Below, piece after piece: positions 48,101 through 60,100 of a DNA stretch of 64,000 nt. The stretch comes from Heterocephalus glaber. Its lineage: Eukaryota > Chordata > Mammalia > Rodentia > Bathyergidae. The stretch spans positions 4,391,878-4,455,877 of the forward strand of contig NW_004624866.1 in NCBI RefSeq assembly GCF_000247695.1, written 5' to 3'. Position 1 is the stretch's first letter; each line of letters starts with the position of its first letter. A program made the position numbers and the translations under genes. Under the pieces are notes generated by a model. That model ran no database searches, was not told the origin of the DNA, and worked only from the letters and a program-made list of their open reading frames with translations.

Positions 48101-51100
48101 ACCTGCCAAGGGTGGGGTGTCGTGAGGCTATGAATTGCCAATAGCAGCATAAACAGGCTTCGAGGTTGGAAGTGCTCCTAGCACTAAGTTCTTACTGTGA
48201 GTTCCATCCCACTGTGAACTACCTGATTCATAGAAAAGAAAGGCCTGATTTGCAGCTATGCCTGGTTTAATTCCTTCTGCAAATCATCTTACAGCTTTAG
48301 AGCCCTTTTTCTTTCTGAGCACTTTTGTATGACAGGTCATTTTACTCTCCAAGTGTATTAAAGGGTGAATATTAACCTATTAGAGTACAGTAAAACTATT
48401 AACTTAAATAGTTACTGTTACTATCATGTTTCCAAAGACATCAGCCCAAAAATCTTGTAAGCCATCTACTTGCTTTCCAACTGTGATTCTCAAAGGAGTA
48501 CTGTAGTCAAGACTTTTGTGAAAATGTCTGCAAGCAATTCTATAAACTGTCACACACACCCAGACCAACACAGCAATGTGGAGATGTGCATGTCCTGAAA
48601 GCTGACAGTGAGGGAATGGTAATGACTGATATGTAAAACCATGCAGCATGAGGGACAACACAAATCATAACATGATGGAGATGGCGCTTCCATGCTAGCA
48701 CGGTGGTTGGCCCTGGAAGACACACGGAGAGGGACATAGAGGTGACAAAACCCAAAAAAACAAAAAAATCTGTAGCAACCTTTTAAGAGCACCAGGTGAG
48801 AAAGAGTAATAGTTTAATAATGGTACTCCTCAGTGAGCACGGGTTCGCAGAAAAACCGAGAGCCACGCTTGGCGGTGCGAGCAGTAAAGGGCACAGTCTT
48901 CAGCACTGCATGGGAAATGACAGCCAGACAACACAAACAGAAGACAGTCAGAGGCCACAGTCTCCTCATTAGTATATGGTTAGTGCTTTGTTAATCATAC
49001 CTGGGGGTGGGGCAGGGGAAGTTGGAGGAAAAGGGGAAAGGAGGAAGTATACAAGTTAGTGTGGGGCTTAGGGGTGGGGCAGCAAAGGGAAACTATTTCA
49101 AGGAGAATAAAAATGGTTCTATAAGTAGATACACATTCAGCTCTTCCGGTAGACTGAAGAGTCAGGTCAGGCAAATAAATGTACACAGGGATAGTGGACA
49201 TGCAGATGGGAAAGGGACATCGAGCTCTCAACGCGCAACACAGGAGCCTTTCCTGTCTACCAGTGAATCTTAGTGTGGCACTGAGACGAAGGGGAGCTTT
49301 CCAAGGAAGGAGATCTGTTCCTGATTTTGCTCAGATTGGAGCTTCTCCCCCAGAGGGAGGAGGCAAGGAGGCAGGCTGGACAATGGGGCTAGACCTGGGG
49401 CCACACACCAGCCACTGCGTGGTGCACGCTGGGACCCTGGTGAGCCATGTGCACCCCATTGGCAGAGAACGATACTGGTGTTGGCCACTCACCTATTCAC
49501 TCAGAATTAAGGCTGCTTTCAGCTAGACAAGGGGTTCTTTAGTGACCTTTTTTCTAAGAAAATCTAATATCTATCTCTCTCATTCTCTCTCCCTACCTCC
49601 CCTTAATTTCTCTAGATCTGAGCTGGTGAAAACTTGTGTGGATTTGGCAGTTTGGGATCCCCACTTACAATTTTGACCAAGCTAACACAAGAAATAAAAG
49701 TCTAGGAATTATATTTTTAAAAGGTTAGGAAACTGGGGAAATGTGAATAACAACTAAATATTTGATAGTAATAAACTGCTAATTGTGGGTGGTTGATAAT
49801 GATACTGTGGGTATATTTTTGTTTCTTTCTCTTAAGAGTCCTCATGTTTTTAATGTATTCAAATATTTCCAAATGAAATTATAGTTTTGGCTGTGCTTCA
49901 AAAAATCCCAGGGCTGAAACAGGGTGGTCAGAGCAGACCTGTAACAAAACTGCCCATGACTGACAATTATTAAAATGAGTCAGGGTTACATGGAAACTCA
50001 TCATACTATTCTCGACACATCAGCATATTTTTGAACCTCAGTATAACAAAAAGATTTATAAGCATCTTAGAAGCTAATAAACACCATTCATGTACTTGAG
50101 GCATGAAAGAAAAGGTGCTTGCCTGCCCAAGTTATCATCCTGGTTAAGAGGAAGCATGAAATCCAAGACTGGTTCAAGCAGAAGGTATTAAGCTAAAATT
50201 TAATCAGACAAGAATCACGCTGGGTGAGATACGATTCCTGATAGAACGACTGTCCATCATAGGCTAAATGTCTCATTCACATTAAGGTACCAGCTTGTTT
50301 TCCTTTTAGCTTGAATGAGTAAAGAGGCTTTTTAACGAGCATGCTGGAAAAGCCTGCATGGCTGTGGCTAGCACAGAGTTGAAGGGTTTTGTCCACAGTA
50401 TTTATTACGCAGGCAAGTGGGTATGACTGGTCACAAGGAAGAAAATGGAGCATCATGACCAGTGGAAAACAGTAGGAGGAGGAACTCTGTGGAAACTACA
50501 CAGTTCCAGTGATAGGGAGAAATCAGACTTTTCAGTGTTAGGGCAACAGACATGCTACTATAAATATACTGCAAACTACAGCATGTATTCTCTGTGTAAT
50601 TCTGGATCTGAATAAAGTCAAATAAAGAACTTGCCAACCCTGGTCAAAAGAAGTGAGAAAATCTGTTTGTGGCCCAGTATAGTGAGGTGAATAGAATCTT
50701 CATGAGTCACAGACAGGAAATATCCTTTACCTGTGATAATATCTTCAATGGCTCCATCTTTTCCCTCATACACATGTCTATTATCTTTAACTTGTCGTCG
50801 TCTTAACTCTGCAATTAACTCTTGCTGCTGTCTCTTTGATTTATGAGAAGGAGACTGAGAAGAAAGAAGAGCAGAGGTTCGTGAGGTTGCACCCACCCAG
50901 AGTTTAAGAAAATCTAAAATGTACCTGGGCTTTGTATTACTTTAACAAGTGGCCACTGGTGAAAGCACATTCAGCACCATCCCAACATTCTGCTCAAATG
51001 CAGAATAACTCAGGAAACTTCTGAGAAGACAACAGAAACTTATCCAACAACACTTAAAAGCCCACCAGGCAGCAATGGGATAGCTGGATCCTGTAGCCAC

Positions 51101-54100
51101 CGAAGCAGCTGGTACAACCACAGGCTTATAGAACTTTGTAGCAAAGGCCTGCCACCCTTTATGATCTTCACCTGTGACACGGTGCTCCATGAAATGCTTC
51201 CTCCCAATCCTCCAGGCAAAGCCCTCATACCACCAAGGTAAGTGCCCATTGGGCAGCACCACAGAGCCTTCCCTGGACGCTAAGCCCTCCAGTCACTGGG
51301 TTACCTGGTCTGGCCTCTGTATACCCAACTAAGATTTCTATAAACTTGGAAATGCTGTCCAAACACACTCTAAGCTCATTCCGGAGGTTACTGAATGAAG
51401 CAATGAGTGAACAAACCTCCCTGTGCAAACTGGCTTGTTCCCCACCTCTGAGGCTTACCTCACCTGGGGCCATCTCCAGAGCCTGGCACTTCTTACCTTT
51501 GGGTCCTGCTGCTCCAACAGAGCTTCTTGCTCCAGGAGTTTCTCCATGAGAGCTTGTTCCTGCTTTTTCCTCAGCTCATTTTCTTCTTCTGCTTGCTAGG
51601 TAAATCAAAAAAGCCAGTAAGATCACGTCAAAGGAAATGACAGTCAGGATTTTGAAGAACCATTCTTTAAGAATCCACAGTGAGTTGGGAACTGGAGGAA
51701 ATGGAGGGGAGAAGGGATGCATTCCATGACCACATCTCACTGATTCTAGGTCTCACTGTCTGGCTCTCAGCAAAAGTCATCAGTAGAGATTCACTTCACC
51801 CAAAGGCCTGTCCTCATCCTCCTCTCCCTGCTCTAACAGACCTGGTGGGGACCTACACCCCACTGTGCACTGTGCACAGTTACTTTCATGTGAGTTTGTT
51901 TTGTTTCCAGAATATGTCCACCTAACCTAAGCTTCTCCAAAAGCAGGACTCGAGATTCCTCTGCCTTTTGCCCACTGTAGAGAGAAAACCTCACTACCTT
52001 GGGCTTTTCTTTCACTTCAGGACCTTAGCAGAGTAGTGCTCTTGGACGCTCCCCACTGCTCACTCCCTTCAGCCCATTGGACACTCTTTTTTTTTTTTGT
52101 ACCCGGGATCGAACTCGGGTCCTTGCACTTGCGCAGCAGGCAGCAAAACCACTGAGCTAAATCCCCGGCCCTGGACACTGTTTCTTAAAGCCAGGCCCCT
52201 TGAGCAGACTTCTCACTGTCAAGCTGTGAACTGAAGGATAAGTTAGCTATCCAATTTAGGATGGAAGTTACCACATCTCCTGCCCAGCGTTTATCAGTAA
52301 TAAAGTATTATATTTTGGCCTCTGGTGTTTTTGTGATAACTTTTCATTTATAGTTAAGAAGGGAAAAAGGGGTTGATGTCCTAAAACCTCAATCTCTGCA
52401 CATACAGTTCAAAGGTCAGAGCTGGGCTGCAGGTTGTTTAGCCCATGTAGGGTACGGACATTCCCTAATGTCACCATGTGACGAGTGCCTCAACAAGCCC
52501 CCTAGGAAAATCATTAACGGCAATTCAAAGACAGGCCATGAGCAAGACACCCCACACACCACCAAGGACAGCTTCTCTCTTCCTCTGTTTGACACCACAG
52601 CAGCCACTTTGTGTTTGTCACACACATCTTATCTCTTTTAACTTTAGACTTACATGTTTTATGTGAAGAAATCAGATCACTGACAAGAGCCACCTTGGTC
52701 CAGCTCTGCAGCTCTGCAGCACTCCGGCTGCAATTCTCTTGAGTGCAGACAAGCAGGAGCCAACAGGTGGTGACCAGCGACCTCCTTCCTCAGTTCCCTT
52801 GTCTTGGGCATGGAGTCTACACTGAGTACTCACCACCAAGGACACTTGCCTTCTGTTAGCACTGTTATATCCCTACTACTTTAAGCCATGCTGAAAGGAG
52901 ATGGGTAAATATTTGACCTTCTGAATGAAAGGCCCAAAGATGATTCTCCAAAGTCATCAGCCTCTACTGCTATTAGAGAAATGCCCCTCACATTTTCAAT
53001 AAGAATTTTCTACAAACCGGACATAACCCTCCTACACTCTTTTCCCACCTCCACTGAACACTTCTCCTTGTCCCACTAACACCACCAGTGCTATACATCG
53101 AGAATCCCCGAGAATACGTTGGCCCTCTGTATCGATGGGTTCTACATCCATAAATTCATCTCAACATGGATCAGAAAAACTCCATCTGTACTAACATGTA
53201 CAGGCTTTTCTTTGTCCTTATTCCCTAAACAATACAGTATCACAAGTATTCACACAGCACTTACACTGCATCAGGTATTACAGCAATCTAGAGATGATTT
53301 AGTATACAGGAAGATACGTGTAGGTTCTACACAAACCCTACCATTTCACAGAAGGGACTTGAGCATCCTCAGATTCTGGTATCCATGGGCGTCCTGGAAC
53401 CAAACTTGCAGATACTGAGGGACAGTTCCATGGATTGCAATGTTTCCTGAGTGGGCTAAAATTATCTAACACCTTCCTTTATGATTTTTTCTCAAAAGAC
53501 AAATTCTTTGAACACATGACTCTTTGGACCACATTCTTTTTCAAGACGATGGCCCTGGATTATGCCCAAGAGAGCCTCTTATTTAGAGGAAGGGCTGCAT
53601 GGGTCAACAGTCAACAACTGGGCACCAACGGTCTTGGAGCATCTCACTTGCCCCAAGGAAACACCCAAGAGCTTTTGCTATCTGGCTGAGACCCAGGCTT
53701 AGCTCATGGCCTAAGGCTTCCAGGAGCCATCTGGCTCCACAGCAACTTCTGTCTCTCACTGACCACCCAGACCTGTGGCCCATGGGGCGGGACGCCTCTC
53801 CAGGGCAGTTCACATTCAGGTACACCTGACTGAGGGCACCTGCTTGAGAAATGGGGAGGAAGACTTAAAAGACACCCTCCTGTTTACCTTATAGGCTTTC
53901 ACAAATCGGACAAAGACCGGAAAGAAGACAGAGGGTGGTGTTGTCTTGGGGTTTTCTCCAAAATACTTCACCACATCATCAAAGGCATCCTGTGAAAAAG
54001 CAAATTTCTTTTCAATGTCATTAATTCTAGTATTCAAACTGAATGCACTGAAGGAGGGGACTATACATAGCTGAAGCAGAGCAGCGGCCAGAGAGAGGAG

Positions 54101-57100
54101 CTCCTACACCTCTTGTGCATGTGGCCTCTTGTCTCCTCCAATGGCTTGGCAAAGGCAACCCTAAATGTGCAATAGTGGGGTACAGGAATCGCTCACCCCT
54201 TCATCCTGCCACCACTTCTATTCCCTTTCCCCTGTGTACACACTAACCGAAGCTATTTGTTCCAAGGACTTCCTAAGGCCACGGCAGAACTCTTTAAAAC
54301 CCACAAGGTCAGAAGGGATCTTAGAAGTCTCTCTAACTCTAGATCCCAACCCCTTGCCTCACACTCCTTACGATATCCTCACAAAGGGGACAATCTGTCT
54401 CTGAATTCTTCTGTGATGCAAGACAGCCTCAAACCAGATGCCAGTCCACTAGGTCTGTTCAGTCCCCAGTGCTATACAGCTCCCCATTAATGACAAAGTA
54501 CAGTTAACTCTGCTTTGCAGGTTTGCCTACCAGTGACCCCCAGTGTGGTGTAGAACTGTGAGGTCAAGATCTACTGAAACTTCATCCACAAGGACCACTG
54601 CTTGGCAGAGCACAGGCACACATGTCACTTGACCTGAACATGGAACCCATGCTGGAGGGAGTCCAGCAGCAGAAGGAAAGGAGAAAGAGCAGAAAAGGAC
54701 TACAGAGGAGGATAAAGACCCAAATTAGGAAAGGCCAATGAAGAGGACAGGGTAAAGAGGGGAGGGAGATGAAAGTGAGTTAAGATATGTTAGGTGCAGG
54801 CACCAATTCCCCATGAGGAATGTAATCATTACATACTGCAAATATGTTAAAAGAAAAAGGAAAGAAAAGGATAATGAGCAGGGCAAGGGTGCTTCCAAGG
54901 GCTAGAAAGATAGCCTGCAATTATCATTAGCTACATAAGCCACAGCAAGCACTTTCCCAGCTACCTGTGCAATCTTGGCATCATCCTGTAGCTTCTTCAG
55001 CTTGCCCTCATTGTGGAGGATGAAGTCCTTCAGCAGCACATTGTGGTCATGCATGGTGTATTCCCTCTTGGTCAAGTCCATGCCCCTCTGCAGTTCCTTG
55101 ACATCTAACAGAACATTCTCCAGAGAGACTGGCATAGAGAAAGCAATGTCTCAGTAATCTTCTACAGAGAGAGGCAAAACTGCAGTGCACCTGGCTGCTA
55201 AGTCAAGTTCTCAGATTCTTGGGCATACTTGGAGCCTGGTACCTAGTTCCCAACTTTCACTGAAGAGATCCTTTAATATGAATAATTTAGAAAGTACAAC
55301 TACTGAGCACTACAGTAAATTCTTTATATACACTAATTCAGCTGCATCATTAACCCATTTTGCCAATGAAGACAAGTGGCATAAAGAGGTTCTGTAGTGT
55401 GCCCTGGGTCACATGGCTAGTAGATGGCAGAGGAGTTCAGGCAATAATGATGGAATCCAAATCCAGTGCAATGCACAGCTATTCATTTCTCTCCCAGGAA
55501 GCAGCCTATTGGCTGGCCTGCAGGCTCAGAAGTGTCCGGGACGAGCACAAGGTCTTTCATTCTCTAGTACATTTCTTTTGACTCTTTTGCATTTCTGTGG
55601 CTTTCCAGCAGGGGGCGGCAGTGCGTTGAATTTTAGTTGTATTGACCTCTAAGACTCAAAGGAACCCTGGGTAACTTCTTTCTCCTTAACCCTTCCTTAC
55701 TCCAAAATGGTTTGACAGGAACCTTTCCATCTGCAGTATGGCCTCTGCTCATAGCAGACACACCTCTAATCCTCCCGAGCCAGCTTTCCAAAGGTTGGTC
55801 CCACTTCTGGTTCTTTTGCTGCTTAGCTTAGCTCTGTACATGGATAAATTACAATAATGAGTGCATTTCCCTCTCATTCTTTCATTCCCCAATACTTCTG
55901 ACAGTGCCAAGTACACAGATAAAGGAGGAAAGAACACATGAGTAAAGGTATGAAGAACCTAGGCTGGCCCACCAAGAACGAACACAGAACACTGGCCAGA
56001 GAGCAGTCTACTCTCCATTTTTCTCACCGCTTTTTCCAGAATGATACTTTTTGGGCCAAACAAAATGTACTCCTACTGCCTGAGTGCCTAATCATTGCCT
56101 GAGTGAGCCCTAAGCCCTCAGTGGGTCAGGCTAGCCCGTTCTTTAGTCACAAAATCATTTCTACCTGATTCTCAATCTCCATGGCATCTATCCCAGCAAT
56201 AGCATAACATTTCATTTATTTATTTGCACATTCATTTATTCTCACCATCCAATCTTCCAGGGGGGTAAATGAATTATTTAAAAAGTTTTCAGAATTGTAA
56301 AGTTTGCAATGGACATGCAAATTGTTACAGTAAAATTTGATAAAACTTGTAAGAGAGGGTAATGCATAATGCTCTTTGATACGAACACAGAAGCAACAGC
56401 CATTTAGCCTCGCTGAGGAATAAAGGGCCTCACCCTAAAAGATTCAGAAAGTCTAATGTAGGCCTCAGGATTCTAAATTTACAATCAACACTCGTTGTCA
56501 TGCTTCAAGATCACAAATGGAAAATCAGAGCCTGTAATTCCAACATCAATTTGCATACCCCCATCCCTTTTTCAAACTTAACACTCTTTTGAGAGGACAT
56601 GGTGCATTAGATGCTAGATACCATATGAAAAACAAGAACTCTTGGGTTCCAGTCCTGTTTCTATCGCTTTCTACCCATGAATATCCTTGGGCAAGACAGT
56701 CTCTAAAAATGTCAATTCTTCACCTATTATGTGGTTATTGTTACCCTGCACATCCCTGCTATCTTGCAGTCACTGATGATTTGAAGGGAAACATAAAATG
56801 CCACAGCAAAGTAACAATCAAGAAGTACAGGTAATTTAGTGGTGAGGCAATGGCATAATATTTAGAGCTGCCACATCTGAGCAAGTGGGATAGCAAGAAA
56901 TTAAACTGAAAGTGTTTGTAGAGGGTTAACTCTCAGATTCTCATCTCATACAATGGCAACAGAACAAAAAGGGCAATGAATGGACAGGGTAGGTACACCA
57001 GTCCCAAGGACTTGGATCTTCACAGTGAAGACATGGAGAGAGATCAGCCTCGTGCCAACATTACAGCTGCTCTTGGGAGGGGTAGCACAGTGGCCATGTG

Positions 57101-60100
57101 TTGCAGCTCAGAGCTTCTGACTTTGTGGTCCTACCTTTTAAAGGTGTTCTGAAGAGTGTGTGTTTAAGCAGGGAATGGTCCCCTCATAATTTAAAGCATT
57201 AAATATTCAAGAGTAATGTTAAGAGCTGAAATTATGTACCTGCAGCAGCTTTTTCCACATAATGAAGCTCATTATGAAACAGGGACACTTGGTGATATTT
57301 TTCCTTGACAACATTTGATATATAGTGCAGTAGCGTTTGCTTTCGGTCTGTCGACTTTGTGTCCAAGAGCTGAAACCAAAAGGGGGCATGGGTTAGGCGC
57401 AAGAGTGAGGATGTGGGGAAAGTTGCTCACCAGGTGACTCCCTGCCAGAGTAAGTAGAGTGAGGAGTCGAGTGCAATGGCCCAACAGGCTGGCAAAAGAA
57501 CATCCCCAGGAGAGATTCAGATTTAGCATACTCTTTGGTGAGCCAGCTCACTGCTGTTTACCTGACTTCAGGACTTTCTGATCAACTGGGGTAAATGCTA
57601 ATGCTAGCACTGACTCTAAGCACCCAAGCATGGTTCGGATTTTGCCCTGCTTACACAAACTACCCACTCTTGCACCTGCCATCCCACCTCCCGGGGTGTA
57701 GAGCAAGATGACTCCAGCGTTAGAGCTCCTCATAAGGAACAACTGGAGCAAAAACAAAGGGGAGCCACCAATGCATGCAGGTGCCCCGACACCACAAGGC
57801 TTCCACACTGCGGTCTTCCCACTTAGCTCAGCAGCACTCTTCTTCCTTGGCTTCTGAAGGCCGAAAATAGAGCTGCCCCTCCGATCAGCACGTTCCACAT
57901 CTGCACTCTCAACCACAACTACTTGTGAATCATTTCCATTGTATTAAGTATTGTGAGTAATCCAGAGATGATTTAAAGTACAGGGGAGAATCGGTTCTAT
58001 CCACTGCAGATAAGGGACTTGAGTGTCTGAGGATTTTAGCATGCCTGGGGTGGTGGAGCCCACCCTCCACAGAGACCGAGGGACCAGCGTGTGTGGCATT
58101 CACCATGGTCCTGCAGGGGAGGCAGAACAGTAACTGACTGGATGCTCTGTTATACGACTATGTCCCCCTGCTCTGGGGATTTAGCCATTGGCCCTATTCC
58201 TCACAGGGAAGCCATATTAGGCCTGTACAGCCTGAACAGAGTTCCACAAAGGATTTTCTCTTGTCCTGTTCATATGGATCAAGTGACTCCAAAAAAAGAG
58301 ATCACCTTTGTTTGTGCAGGGAAAAAAAATTAAGACAACACAGAAAAGTATAAAAAAATTTTTAAACATTCCTTAATTCCATCTAACTTATTAAACACTT
58401 ACCAGTCCAATTATTTAAATACAGATGACCAAAAACTGCGTAGTTCATTAATTTTTATAATATAACAGGAAATATAAAAACAACAATGTTATCAAATAAA
58501 TATTAGAACTGACTGGTGGAAACGAGACCTGCCCAAGGGAAACTCAGGACAGTCAGTACACAGACAAACATTCCACCCGGGTGACGCCTGGGGAAGCTGT
58601 TCCACGGGGCACACTTTAGTCTATTCCCATTCAGTCTATTTTCCTGCATGTTTTATTCAGCTGATATTAGACTACACCTGTAATTTCGACTTCTCTTTCT
58701 CTTCTACACATGAAATTATATATTTCTCTGAAAACACAAGTATTTTAGCAGTATTTAAACAACAACTCATTACTTTTGTTTTTGGGTTTGTGTTTTGGTT
58801 TTTTGAGACAAGGTCTTGCTATGTAGTTCAGGCTGGCCTTGTATTGGTGGGCAATCCCCTTGTCTCCGCTCCTAAGTGCTGAGATTATAGGCATGGGCCA
58901 CAACACTGGGCTAGATCACTGTATTAACTGTTATTCCAACATAATCATTATTGGAAGTCCAACAATGGACTTTTAGATTATTACTAATTATTTATAATCA
59001 TAAATAAAATACAACATTCATAATTCAGACTTCTGAGGAAAGAGTCCTAGAAATAGAAATATTGAGGGAAAGGGTCTGAGTATTTCTAAGGTTTTAAATC
59101 CTCACGGTCCAAGGGTGTTCCAGAAAATTTGTACCAATTGATCTTATCACTTGCAGAGAATCTTCACTAAAATATCCCCCTCCGCCCCAACAGCAGATTC
59201 TCCTGCTCCAGGACTTAATCTCTGCCAGCTGTCTGTCCTTCACAGCACTCTCAAATTCCTTTGAGTTCACTCACCAGATCTAAACTCTGAAGTTTAAATC
59301 CATAAACTGCTCCTCGTTTACTGCTATTCATATAGTTTCCAAGGGCCAGAATGATCTGCAAGAGAGAGAGAAAAGCCCATCAGGGCAGCTCCGCAGGCGC
59401 TGGTCAGCAGCTGACAGTCAGCTCTCCACACACATAAACAAGGAAAATTTCACTTGCCTCCAGGATTTTCTTGAGTTTTTGGGATGACTTTATAGAGACA
59501 GATGCTGCTATAATTGCATGCAGTTGCTAAATTCCAATCAAAGGAAGGAAGGAGGGGGGAAAAAAAGATATGTTAAAAATAGGAAACTAATTGAAAACTA
59601 AAAACTAACAAAGAACAACAGACCCACATTTAGACCCTTAAGTCCTTTTTTAGTTATTTTTTATTTTTCAGTACTGGGAATTGAACTCAGGACTGTGTGT
59701 TTGCCAGGTAGGTGGAGTGTGCTGAGGTACATCCCTGGCTAGAACCTGAAGTCTTAATAATGACATTCTATTTTCCCAAGCATAACAAACTGAGTTGTCC
59801 AACCAAGTCTTAGGTAACCACATCGTTACATGCAAGCCCTTCTCTAAAATTCTTCACCATAACAAGTAACATAGGAACTTGTTTATCACAAAATCTGCCA
59901 CAATCAAAAACCAGTAAGGCTCAGAGCCAGAATTGAACAGCTTCTTCTGGAAGAACTTAGTCCCCAGCCTACCACTTCTCATCTTACACAATTTGTGCTT
60001 TCAAATAAATGGAGTTGTCCAAGAAAGGGGCGGGGGGGAACATGTGAAGGCAAATGGACACAACACTCTCCAGAAGTTCTCAGGACATGTGCTGAGCAGA

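Larger units (their letters stand above)
45200..50730. other. FMNL2 3' intronic region around the alternative terminal exons
   Basis: Besides the YHY and TQS segments it holds a B1-ID dimer (46300-46460), a truncated ID (46761-46826) and a C16 run (46082-46097). The rest, including 47300-48800 and 49000-50700, shows no recognisable repeat and is richer in GC than the PRPF40A introns. Open frames there lack family signatures and splice support. Confidence 0.6.

Noticed and set aside
50942..51262. 106-codon minus-strand frame in an FMNL2 intron
   Set aside because: No recognisable domain, no suitable splice junction, and overlapping alternative frames.
57548..57916. 122-codon minus-strand frame
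   Set aside because: Lies in an FMNL2 intron next to a transposon fragment; composition and lack of splice support argue against a gene.
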